8,099 nucleotides of DNA from an uncultured Clostridia bacterium (GTDB lineage: Bacteria; Bacillota; Clostridia; Peptostreptococcales; Anaerovoracaceae), in the NCBI GenBank assembly GCA_934255435.1, contig CAKQNZ010000091.1:1-8099 (forward strand). The letters run 5' to 3'. The notes under the pieces were generated by a model that did not search any database, was not told the origin of the DNA, and was given only the letters and a program-made list of their open reading frames with translations. The stretch's first letter is position 1, and every line of letters begins with the position of its first letter. Positions 1 through 6,456 of this stretch are shown one piece after another. A program made the translations under genes and the position numbers.

Positions 1-1
1 A

Positions 2-196
2 GCCATTTTCACATTGGTTTATAAACATTTGTGAGGACTTATAAAAGGTTTGGCGTCTATCAAATCAATAAAAAATAGTAATGTTTTCGATGCATCGACA
101 GGAGCTGCTCTCTCAAAACATATAAAAGCTCTTTCAGATCATATCAGTAATGGAAACTTGAAATCAAGACTGGAAGCATCAGAAAGGATGCTGTAG
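2..196 (+). pseudogene. Possible 3' remnant of an unidentified gene
   Basis: One reading frame runs from the window edge to a TAG at 194-196, broken by a single TGA at 32-34. Downstream of that TGA it encodes about 53 residues with ordinary coding character (K, S, N and A rich, ending in SRLEASERML). No ATG with a ribosome binding site opens the downstream part, so it is more likely the tail of a gene that begins left of the window and carries a nonsense mutation than a small intact gene. I do not recognise the family. It lies 66 bases before the next gene on the same strand and may belong to the same cassette. It could also be a chance open frame. Confidence 0.25.
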
Positions 197-230
197 GAAA
201 GCCTTATTGAAAAATAACATAAAAGCAGAT

Positions 231-265
231 GGAGGTAAGAGACAGTTGTCTCGTTTGGATCTATG
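231..265 (+). promoter_or_regulatory. Displaced ribosome binding site with hairpin spacer
   Basis: A strong Shine-Dalgarno sequence, GGAGGT at 231-236, lies 26 bases before the ATG at 263, which is too far for normal initiation. The gap contains an inverted repeat, GAGACA-GT-TGTCTC at 239-252, which folds as a 5-bp stem with a four-base loop. Folding would cut the effective spacing to about 12 bases. A second possibility is a six-codon TTG-initiated leader (246-266) at normal spacing from GGAGGT, whose TGA overlaps the ATG as ATGA and could couple translation. Both readings are inference. The motif positions are seen directly. Confidence 0.45.
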
Positions 266-1387
266 AGTATAAGGATCAAATGCCCTGATTCGGGGCTGGA
301 CAAAAATGAACGTATAATCGGCTTGTTCGATGGGATACAGGAGTGGTTAGACTCGAATGCGATGAAGGAGCTTGTCGATTTATATGGAGGAATGTCAGCA
401 GCTTTTAATGGTCTGGGATTAAAGGATAAGGTCGACAGGCTGCATAGGTTCGCATGTGATAACTGGGATTACCGCAGGCAGCAGCGAGAACAGAATGGTA
501 TGTCAGGAGGGTTGCTCGAACGGCAGAAAATGCGTGAGGAGACCTTTGCTTCAGAACATAGTGAGATCATTATGGACGCTGCTGTTGAACTGGGACTGGT
601 TGATATAACGGAACCTGTCAGGCGGCCGGATTTTATCCTGCCGCTTGGCGGTGCACGTCTGACAAATTACTTCAGACCGCTTATGGCTCGAAAGGTCATA
701 GATGGATATGGCTGGAAGGATACGGACATACAAGTTGTAGCACTTACAGGCACGAGAGTACTGACGGATACGGACTTTCCATATCTGCTGGAATATGAGA
801 AGCAAAACAATACAAATATGGCGTTGGAACATATCGGACTTGAGCTCCCGGAGTACGATGAAAGATTTGTTTACAGGACAGAGTCAGGTCAGAAGGTATA
901 TCAACTGAAAGTCATGACAGAGTTCGATGCGATGAATATGGGACTTGAAAAAGCCTTCGGGGTCTCTGCGAACTGTAGCGGAGTATATTTCAGGAATGAA
1001 AATGTGTATCTTGATTCCGAAATCCGCAGGTATAAAGACAAGTACGGGCAGTGTTCATTATACAGCATGGTGGCATCATCATCAGATCCTGAAAACAGAA
1101 GAGCGAATTCCATGGATACTTTTGAGGGATTCGTATCTGCCTTTGATGTAAAAGAGTGTGACAGGCTGCTTCTGGTAACCTCGACCATATATGTGCCTTT
1201 TCAGTCGCTCAAGTTTTACAAACTTGGTATTGAAGGTGGATTCGATGTAGACTGTATCGGCGTGGATGACTCGATCGAGGGGAGCAGATTTTCTAATGCA
1301 ACCAATTATATGCAGGAAACTAAAGCTACGATAGATGCTATATATGGGTTGAGCGAGATGTATTCAGAATATATTGAAGGTATGTAG
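263..1387 (+). CDS. YdcF/DUF218-like Rossmann-type protein, putative conflict-system component
   Basis: The protein is 374 aa with no signal peptide or membrane segment, so it is probably cytoplasmic. The first 115 residues are helical and charged. From about residue 122 the layout resembles the YdcF/DUF218 family: a strand with a glycine turn (DFILPLGGAR, 123-132), a second strand ending LTGTR (161-165), an acidic helix start (TEFDAM, 219-224), a polar conserved-looking stretch (SSSDPENRRANSMDTFEGF, 272-290) and a late strand plus helix (LLLVTSTIYVPFQSL, 302-316). The large insert at 165-215 is unlike short YdcF proteins. No reaction can be assigned; YdcF-type domains are thought to bind nucleotides or act on phosphate-containing substrates. 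ATG 263 is the first start after an in-frame TAA at 236. It is followed after 59 bases by a deoxyribosyltransferase-like gene on the same strand, suggesting one operon. The gene is secure; the family is a pattern-level call. Confidence 0.7.
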   Translation: MSIRIKCPDSGLDKNERIIGLFDGIQEWLDSNAMKELVDLYGGMSAAFNGLGLKDKVDRLHRFACDNWDYRRQQREQNGMSGGLLERQKMREETFASEHSEIIMDAAVELGLVDITEPVRRPDFILPLGGARLTNYFRPLMARKVIDGYGWKDTDIQVVALTGTRVLTDTDFPYLLEYEKQNNTNMALEHIGLELPEYDERFVYRTESGQKVYQLKVMTEFDAMNMGLEKAFGVSANCSGVYFRNENVYLDSEIRRYKDKYGQCSLYSMVASSSDPENRRANSMDTFEGFVSAFDVKECDRLLLVTSTIYVPFQSLKFYKLGIEGGFDVDCIGVDDSIEGSRFSNATNYMQETKATIDAIYGLSEMYSEYIEGM

Positions 1388-1392
1388 CTGGT

Positions 1393-1419
1393 ATCAGGTC
1401 TTCAGCGTTTGAACCTGAT
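1393..1419 (+). other. Intercistronic hairpin
   Basis: A perfect 7-bp inverted repeat, ATCAGGT at 1393-1399 and ACCTGAT at 1413-1419, with a 13-base loop, lies between the two cassette genes. There is no T-run after it, so it is not a standard terminator. It could stabilise or separate the two messages, or be chance. Confidence 0.35.
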
Positions 1420-1446
1420 TGTGTAATATGGAGGAGTGATGTAGAC

Positions 1447-2705
1447 ATGAGTGGAAAGAAATCTAAGAAGATATGCTTTGTTGTAATGGGATTCGGCAGG
1501 AAAATGGATTACCAGAATGCAAGGGAAGTGGACCTGGATAAGATATATGGCAAGGTGATACGACCGCTTATGAAAGAAAAGTTCCCTGAATACAAAGTTA
1601 TACGAGCAGATGAAATAAGGCGGTCTGAGTTGATTGATGTTAGTATGTATACTCTGCTGATGGAGGCCGACCTTGTTATTGCTGATATAACAACTCTGAA
1701 TGCGAATGCTTTATATGAGCTTGGAGTGAGACATGCAGTCAGACCTTGTTCAACTATAATCATGGCACAGAAAAACAGAACAGGGATGATGCCATTCGAT
1801 CTGAGTCATGACCGTTTTCTGACATAAGAACCGTATGGACATGAACTTGATGACCTGGAGGCAGCGGGGATCAGGGCAGTTTTATATGATTATATCGTAT
1901 CGACAGAAGACGATCACCACGATAGTCCTCTGTATACATATCTGACTGTAAGACCGCCGAGACTCAGGAAACGTAAGCGGGAAAAGGTTTTCAGGGTCGT
2001 TGAACGTAGTGAAAAAAACATTTCGGAGTATATAGAAGAGGCAAACTCCTATAGAAAAGATGATAAATTTTTTGATGCTTACAAGATATGGAAAGTTGTC
2101 CATGAAATGATCCCGAATAATGAGTATGTGATACAGCAGATGGCGCTGACACGTTATAAATCCAAGATACCCAATGAAGAGCGAGCTTTGCGCAAAGGAC
2201 TGGATATAATATAAATATGCTGGTGCCGGAACATTCTCTTAATACAGAGACTTTGGGTATAACAGGTGCGATATATAAGCGGCTGTATAAAGTGACTAAC
2301 GATCATAAATATCTTGACAAGGCAATAGGGATGTACCAGAAAGGCTATGTAGTTAAGGAAGATTACTACAATGGTGAGAACTATGCGAACTGCCTTATAT
2401 TCAAAGCGAGTAACACTGCGTTGCCGTCAGAAGAGCAGACACACTGGTATTTCTTTGGCAAAAAGATTTATTCTGAAGTTATAGATCTGCTTCAGGGACA
2501 GATAAGCGAACTTGATGATAGTGATATCGATAAATGGATGTATGCGACATTATCGACAAGTTATCATGCTATCGAAGACCAGGAAAATTATGAAAAATAC
2601 AGAAAGCTTTTCGAGTGCTCAGGTCGTCTGGAAAACTGGGAACTGGATACATATAAAGATAACCTTAAGGAAATAGACGAGGCTTTGGAAAAGATAAAAG
2701 GTTAA
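1447..2705 (+). pseudogene. Broken DUF4071-type protein: NDT-like domain plus TPR-like C-terminus
   Basis: GGAGGAG at 1430-1436 precedes ATG 1447. Residues 9-126 form a nucleoside 2-deoxyribosyltransferase-like domain: a first strand ending VMGFG (13-17), RADEI (53-57), and ADLVIADITTLNANALYELG (74-93), with the family glutamate at E91. An in-frame TAA at 1825-1827 stops it, yet the same frame continues open to 2214 with family-like sequence (DSPLYTYL, then a helical repeat region). A second TAA at 2212-2214 follows, and the reading continues in another frame from about 2214 as MLVPEHSLNTETLGITGAIY and YLDKAIGMYQKGY to 2705. This matches the TPR-like C-terminus seen in DUF4071/'TRAFs-binding' proteins. 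Undoing both lesions gives about 418 residues, a plausible full length. Related proteins are treated as components of nucleotide-centred bacterial conflict systems. Fragments 1447-1827 and 2217-2705 could be translated separately, but 2217 lacks a ribosome binding site. Confidence 0.85.
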
Positions 2706-2757
2706 TAACCCCGACCAGCGGCCAGGAGCTGAGTTTTGAATAAACGTTAAATCCGAT

Positions 2758-2800
2758 AACTGCAGTAAACTATGATGAATTTAGTTTGCTGCAGTTTTAT
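2758..2800 (+). terminator. Intrinsic terminator after the conflict cassette
   Basis: Two 15-base arms (2758-2772 and 2782-2796) pair with a single G-T wobble around a 9-base loop, and are followed by TTATTGT. It ends transcription of the cassette upstream. The T-run is short, so efficiency is uncertain. Confidence 0.75.
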
Positions 2801-2812
2801 TGTATAAAAGTG

Positions 2813-2841
2813 TTGTTTTGTAAAGACAGCAAATTTATAAT
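2813..2841 (+). promoter_or_regulatory. Predicted sigma-A promoter for the membrane protein gene
   Basis: TATAAT at 2836-2841 is a perfect -10. TTGTTT at 2813-2818 is a weak -35 with a 17-base spacer. It lies just after the terminator and about 80 bases before the start codon at 2920. Confidence 0.5.
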
Positions 2842-2919
2842 GAATATGATAATTTATTTATCAGGTTAAAACCACAGCAGTATTCATGGTTGATCGGAAG
2901 GAAAGGGACATAAAGAAAG

Positions 2920-3828
2920 ATGGAATCAGTTGAAAAGCAGGATTATCTTGCTGATACAAAAAAGTCGTTTAAAGGGTTATTGAAAAAGTTGTTAACGAAT
3001 ATAGACTTTGTAATGAAGTTGATCGGTATATTCTCTGTAGGACATTCTGCAGTATACTTTGTTATAAATTATATATATAACTTTCGTTATAAAACAAATT
3101 GTGAAGATGTTTATGGTATTCCAGGTAAATATTTCAGTGCAAGTGTAGAATATATAATTGCATACAATTTATGTATGGCAGCTCTGATCGCTATGTTTAT
3201 TATTCTGGAGTTTTTCAGAAGAAATGAAAAGAAAAATAATCCTGAATCGATGTCTTCTTTCATATATAGAATGTTCTTAGCGGTGCTTTCAGTAATTGCA
3301 ATGATTTTTTTTGATACACAGAACCTTTCTATAATAATTGAACGTGTAGGTAGCTGGTATGGTATGAGTTGTATTTTTTCGACTGAGTATGTAAATGCAA
3401 TTGAAATAGTGTCTGCCATATTAGCAGTAGCATTAGTTTTGGGAATCGTTTTTTTGGATAAAATCAGGGGTATTAAGAACAAATGGATAAACGCAGTATG
3501 TGCAACAGTATTTACGATATCGTTATTAGTGAGCATTATTTTGGCATTAGGTGGAGTGGCTGTAAGTTTATTTTTTTCCGCAGAGGATATAGTCAAATAT
3601 GAATTTGCTGCTATGAGTGATGGCGACGAGTTTGTGGTTATAACTGAATATGAGGAGAAAGCAATAGTGGCACCATATGAGGTCGATGCAGATGGAAACT
3701 ATGTTTTGTATACACGTGATTACAGATTTCTTGAAAGAACTCAGGGAGCATACAGAAATGTAATATTAAAAGAAGCTCCTGAAATCAATAAAACGGATGA
3801 ATTTCATAAACCTAAAAGTGGACGGTGA
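2920..3828 (+). CDS. Unrecognised five-helix membrane protein
   Basis: The protein is 302 aa and I do not recognise its family. A lysine-rich cytoplasmic-looking N-terminus (1-29) precedes five hydrophobic segments at about 30-53, 78-99, 117-132, 157-180 and 188-219. The soluble tail (220-302) is acidic and strand-rich, with alternating patterns such as DEFVVITEYEEKAIVAPYEV. The third segment is short, so four helices are also possible. The purine-rich GGAAGGAAAGGG at 2896-2907 supports ATG 2920 with a 12-base gap. The gene is clearly richer in A and T than the sugar genes to the right, consistent with transfer or with being an accessory gene. It stands alone between a terminator and the toxin promoter, so context gives no function. 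Similar small multi-helix proteins occur in conflict loci, but nothing here proves that role. Confidence 0.8.
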   Translation: MESVEKQDYLADTKKSFKGLLKKLLTNIDFVMKLIGIFSVGHSAVYFVINYIYNFRYKTNCEDVYGIPGKYFSASVEYIIAYNLCMAALIAMFIILEFFRRNEKKNNPESMSSFIYRMFLAVLSVIAMIFFDTQNLSIIIERVGSWYGMSCIFSTEYVNAIEIVSAILAVALVLGIVFLDKIRGIKNKWINAVCATVFTISLLVSIILALGGVAVSLFFSAEDIVKYEFAAMSDGDEFVVITEYEEKAIVAPYEVDADGNYVLYTRDYRFLERTQGAYRNVILKEAPEINKTDEFHKPKSGR

Positions 3829-3974
3829 TGTTGGTTTCAGACGTTATTAAATGGTAAGGTATCAGGGTCGATATGGCACAGATCCATATCTTACGGATAT
3901 GCTGTCAGGCGGCAAGTGGAAATGAGTTTGAAACCTCCGAATATGCAGCTCAGGAAATAATTAACTGTAATATA
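3829..3974. other. Non-coding gap with no convincing gene
   Basis: There are short open frames, including a 24-codon ATG frame at 3851-3925 ending GGKWK and a 38-codon ATG frame at 3873-3989. Neither has a ribosome binding site. The first reads a little like the end of a decayed protein, but I cannot name it. No terminator was found directly after the membrane protein gene. Confidence 0.3.
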
Positions 3975-4003
3975 TTGACAAATAAATAAGGCTATGCTAC
4001 GAT
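3975..4003 (+). promoter_or_regulatory. Strong extended -10 promoter of the toxin module
   Basis: A perfect -35, TTGACA at 3975-3980, is followed by a 17-base spacer and TACGAT at 3998-4003. The TGC directly before the -10 makes it an extended -10 element. The start of transcription is expected near 4010, about 107 bases before the toxin ATG. Confidence 0.8.
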
Positions 4004-4009
4004 GATTCT

Positions 4010-4116
4010 GACGCTGCCAGAGACACGGTGGGCGGTTGGCTCCTCCCAGAGAGTCTGGACTCTCTGTTGATATAGAGATCTCTCATGGAGAAATCTGAGA
4101 AATGAGGAGTGTACTT
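4010..4116 (+). promoter_or_regulatory. Structured 5' leader of the toxin mRNA
   Basis: Consecutive hairpins are visible. The first is 4030-4047, with GGG and GG pairing to CC and CCC around one mismatch. It is followed at once by AGAGAGTC-TG-GACTCTCT (4048-4065). A third lies around 4076-4100, with AGATCTCTC pairing to GAGAAATCT with one mismatch. The third is close to the ribosome binding site GAGGAG (4104-4109). Stable leaders that mask the start site are usual in type I toxin mRNAs; that role is inferred here. Confidence 0.5.
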
Positions 4117-4221
4117 ATGGATGCTTATCAAATGATAGATCTGATTTTTTCAGTGAATTTCCAGGTTTTGAGTCTGGTAGTGACACTGCTGATCGTATAT
4201 ATTGAAAGCACAAAAAAGTAA
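4117..4221 (+). CDS. Putative holin-like small toxin (type I toxin-antitoxin type)
   Basis: A 34-aa peptide starts MDAYQMIDLIF, has one hydrophobic segment (about 15-29, VLSLVVTLLIVYI) and ends in the charged tail ESTKK. This is the layout of the 'putative holin-like toxin' peptides of Firmicutes, which insert into the cytoplasmic membrane and are usually held off by an antisense RNA. GAGGAG at 4104-4109 lies 7 bases before the ATG. It has its own strong promoter and structured leader, and its TAA lies inside the left arm of the following terminator. No clear promoter for an antisense RNA could be found by eye on the minus strand. The gene is too short for usual gene callers. Family assignment rests on size, composition and locus layout. 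Confidence 0.75.
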   Translation: MDAYQMIDLIFSVNFQVLSLVVTLLIVYIESTKK

Positions 4222-4256
4222 CCGCCTCGCTGCTCGAATGAGACGATTACTTTTTT
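4212..4256. terminator. Bidirectional terminator overlapping the toxin stop codon
   Basis: Arms AAAAAAGTAACCGCCTC (4212-4228) and 4240-4256 flank an 11-base loop, with A6 on the left and T6 on the right, so each strand ends in a U-run. On the plus strand two positions are C-A mismatches. On the minus strand the same positions become U-G wobbles, so the minus-strand hairpin is fully paired. This favours termination of a transcript coming from the right, as expected for an antisense antitoxin RNA. Confidence 0.8.
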
Positions 4257-4274
4257 AGTAAATTTTCATTTTGA

Positions 4275-4300
4275 GCTGACCGTTCACCGGCAGCGTTTTT
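4275..4300 (+). terminator. Second terminator-like hairpin
   Basis: GCTG-A-CCG (4275-4282) pairs with CGG-CAGC (4288-4294) with one bulged A and a 5-base loop, followed by GTTTTT. It may be a back-up terminator for the toxin transcript. Confidence 0.5.
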
Positions 4301-4330
4301 GTATATTTATATTGCCAAAGGCGATTGGGT

Positions 4331-4833
4331 ATGTCGATATATAACGGTATTGAATGGAAATGAAATTATCTGATGCATTCATGGCTGATTGTGATACAAT
4401 ATCAGTAGAGGTGGTCGTCAGATTCATCAATGTGAACTACGAAAAAGGTGCTGCGCTGCTTGGAAAATGCAAGACCATGCAGGAGTACAGCATGCTGATA
4501 CACATGATCCGTGTGAAGTACAGTGAAAGCGGAGATCTGGGGACTGCCATCGAGGAAAGTATCAGGGAATGTCAGGCAAAAGGCGTACTGACAGAGTTCC
4601 TGAAAGAACATGGTGGTGACGTTATGAGTTTCTTATTCGAAAAACTTACAAGAGAAGAATGCGAAGCGATCAGGGAAGCTGATGGATATTCTGCCGGATT
4701 TGAGAAGGGTGAAGCTTCCGGTATCGAAAAGGAAAAGCTGGCAGTTGCTGAAACCCTCAGAAAAAAGGGTTTCAAAACAGACGATATATGTGAGATCACT
4801 GGTTTGTCAAAAGATGAAGTTGAAAAACTATAG
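4331..4833 (+). pseudogene. Truncated Rpn family nuclease/transposase relic (PD-(D/E)XK type)
   Basis: The open frame 4354-4833 (159 aa) corresponds only to the C-terminal half of Rpn-type recombination-promoting nuclease/putative transposases, whose full length is about 300 residues. It begins with MKLSDAFM (3-10) and contains INVNYEKGAALLGKC (25-39), RVKY, SIRECQAKGVLTEFLKEHGGD and a tail repeating G-x-E-x-G and ending TGLSKDEVEKL. The nuclease domain with its catalytic residues is missing. Just upstream, in a different frame, 4331-4360 encodes MSIYNGIEWK and then TGA. The YNG motif normally sits shortly before LSDAF in this family, so a frameshift lies near 4355-4362. ATG 4354 has no ribosome binding site. 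The 5' part may have been lost when the toxin module arrived or by later deletion. Rpn proteins promote recombination and nick DNA; this remnant should be inactive. Confidence 0.8.
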
Positions 4834-4874
4834 ATTGTAATCTGCAAGCCTGAGAAAGTATAAGGAAGCTCAAT

Positions 4875-4901
4875 GCCGGTGCATGATGCACCGGCTGTTT
4901 T
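4875..4901 (+). terminator. Intrinsic terminator between convergent genes
   Basis: A perfect 9-bp stem, GCCGGTGCA (4875-4883) and TGCACCGGC (4887-4895), with a TGA loop, is followed by TGTTTT. It ends plus-strand transcription after the Rpn relic. On the minus strand it lies 16 bases beyond the dehydrogenase stop codon but lacks a U-run there, so it is weak in that direction. Confidence 0.85.
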
Positions 4902-4911
4902 GATTCCGGTA

Positions 4912-6381
4912 TTATCTCAACACATCTCTTGTATATACTTTATCTGATACGTCGTCAAGGCTGTGGTCATATCTGTTGGCGATGATGGTGTTGCTCTGTT
5001 TTTTGAATTTTTTCAGGTTGTTTACGACTTTGCTGCCGTAGAAAGTGGTGCCGTCTTCCAGCAGCGGTTCGTAGATTATCACGCTGGCTCCTTTGGCTTT
5101 GATCCTTTTCATGATGCCCTGGATGGAGGAGTGTCTGAAATTGTCTGAGCTGTTTTCCATGGTCAGTCTGTAAACGCCGATAGTCACGTCGTGTTCTTTT
5201 TCATGGCTGGCGTCGTATTCGCTGTTTGCACCGTAGGCTCCGGCTGTTTCGAGGATCCGGTCAGCTATGAAGTCTTTTCTTGCCCTGTTGGACTGGACGA
5301 TGGCGGTCATCATTTCCTGAGGGACATCAGCGTAATTGGCGAGAAGCTGTTTCGCATCCTTTGGCAGGCAGTAGCCGCCGTGCCCGAAGGATGGATCGTT
5401 GTAATAATTGCCGATGCGTGGGTCGAGGCAGACTCCGTCGATTATTTTCTGTGTGCGCAGTCCTTTGCGGTCTGCATAGGTGTCCAGCTCGTTGAAATAG
5501 CTTATTCGCAGGGCAAGGTAGGTATTTGCGAAAAGCTTTACAGCTTCGGCTTCGGACGGTTCCATGAACAATGTTTCTATATTTTCCCTGACGGCTCCCT
5601 GCTGCAGCAGAGCTGCGAACTGGTGGGCGTTATCAGATGTCGCCTTGTCCGAAGACACTATTATCCTTGACGGATAGAGATTGTCGTGCAGTGCTTTGGA
5701 TTCACGCAGGAACTCCGGACTGGATATTATATTTTCCGTGTTGTATCTCTTCCTTGCAGCATTTGTATATCCCACGGGTACTGTGGATCTGATGACGATC
5801 ACGGCATCGGGATTGATTTTCGTGACCTGCTTTATCACGGCGTCTACCGCTGAACTGTCAAAGAAGTTGCTCTGGCTGTCATAGTTTGTCGGTACTGCGA
5901 TGACGATGAACTCGGAATTTGCATAGGCCGTCTTTGTATCAGGAGTGGCTGTCAGGTCCAGGTCTCTTTCTGCAAGATATTTTTCCATAAGATCGTCATG
6001 CACTGTAGCTTTTCTGCTGTTGACAAGTTCGAGCCTCTCGATATCAGTGTCGGTCAATGTCACGTGGTTGTGCTGCGCCAGCAGTATCGCTATGCTAAGG
6101 CCGACGTAGCCTGCACCTGCAACAGTGATATCGTATTTCCGGAGCTTTCTGCTTTGCAAAGGAGAAGGCTCTTCTTCAAACAGATCGACTATTTCAAAAT
6201 CCAGGACTTCGGCGATGGACTGCAGCTGAGGGATGGTAGGGATATAGTCGTTGTTTTCCAGGCGTACCAGCATCCCACGGTTCATACCGGTGGCTGCGGC
6301 AAGTGCTGCCTGTGTGAGCTTTTTCACTTTTCTGCGAGTTACTATGGTTTCTATCATTTTATCCTGAGACAGTTTTTTCAT
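4912..6381 (-). CDS. XRE-type DNA-binding domain fused to UDP-glucose 6-dehydrogenase
   Basis: The enzyme part would oxidise UDP-glucose to UDP-glucuronate with two NAD+ in the cytoplasm, for polysaccharide synthesis. The 489-aa protein starts with an XRE/Cro-type helix-turn-helix (about 8-68: [20 protein letters not shown] at 22-41, then [13 protein letters not shown]). After a short linker (69-82) comes a complete dehydrogenase: NAD-binding GAGYVG (89-94), STVPVG (199-204), SPEFLRES with E223, [14 protein letters not shown] with K282 and N286, the nucleophile C338 in [10 protein letters not shown], and a UDP-binding domain with SDNFRHSS (412-419). Without the added domain it is about 410 residues, normal for the short form. 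GAGGAG lies 7 bases before the ATG. The fusion is continuous in one frame with no internal start of comparable quality. The DNA-binding domain suggests self-regulation or coupling of sugar-nucleotide level to transcription (inference). Another nucleotide-sugar substrate is possible but less likely. Confidence 0.93.
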   Translation of the reverse strand: MKKLSQDKMIETIVTRRKVKKLTQAALAAATGMNRGMLVRLENNDYIPTIPQLQSIAEVLDFEIVDLFEEEPSPLQSRKLRKYDITVAGAGYVGLSIAILLAQHNHVTLTDTDIERLELVNSRKATVHDDLMEKYLAERDLDLTATPDTKTAYANSEFIVIAVPTNYDSQSNFFDSSAVDAVIKQVTKINPDAVIVIRSTVPVGYTNAARKRYNTENIISSPEFLRESKALHDNLYPSRIIVSSDKATSDNAHQFAALLQQGAVRENIETLFMEPSEAEAVKLFANTYLALRISYFNELDTYADRKGLRTQKIIDGVCLDPRIGNYYNDPSFGHGGYCLPKDAKQLLANYADVPQEMMTAIVQSNRARKDFIADRILETAGAYGANSEYDASHEKEHDVTIGVYRLTMENSSDNFRHSSIQGIMKRIKAKGASVIIYEPLLEDGTTFYGSKVVNNLKKFKKQSNTIIANRYDHSLDDVSDKVYTRDVLR

Positions 6382-6403
6382 GTATGCTCTCCTCGTATAT
6401 GCA

Positions 6404-6432
6404 ATGACACTGAAAATGTCAGGCAGTATAAT
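6404..6432 (+). promoter_or_regulatory. Near-consensus plus-strand promoter in the divergent region
   Basis: ATGACA (6404-6409, five of six consensus bases), a 17-base spacer and a perfect TATAAT (6427-6432) point rightwards. Transcription would start near 6440, just before the palindrome at 6446, and would give a long leader of about 280 bases to the isomerase gene. Its -10 overlaps the -10 of the minus-strand promoter. Confidence 0.5.
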
Positions 6433-6456
6433 ATCATGCTTCTGATGCAGGAATAT
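6428..6456 (-). promoter_or_regulatory. Predicted promoter of the HTH-dehydrogenase gene
   Basis: Read on the minus strand, TGA-TATTAT (6436-6428) is an extended -10. The expected -35 position (6456-6451, ATATTC) is a poor match and lies inside the palindrome 6446-6465. A weak -35 under an inverted repeat is consistent with regulation by a bound protein. Confidence 0.45.

Noticed and set aside
1312..1319. Copy of the palindrome half-site TGCAGGAA inside the 374-aa gene
   Set aside because: It is a single half-site within coding sequence with no partner arm; an 8-mer can recur by chance.
3851..3989. Two short open frames (24 and 38 codons) before the toxin promoter
   Set aside because: Neither has a ribosome binding site or a recognisable sequence, and the second runs through the toxin -35 element.
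4296..4337. Possible minus-strand promoter for an antisense RNA (TTGGCA at 4318-4313 or TCGACA at 4337-4332)
   Set aside because: No acceptable -10 lies at 16-18 bases from either; the nearest AT-rich hexamers are at the wrong spacing.
5191..5670. Long plus-strand open frame opposite the dehydrogenase
   Set aside because: It is antisense to a clearly functional gene with all motifs, is rich in C, F and V as expected for a shadow frame, and lacks a ribosome binding site.
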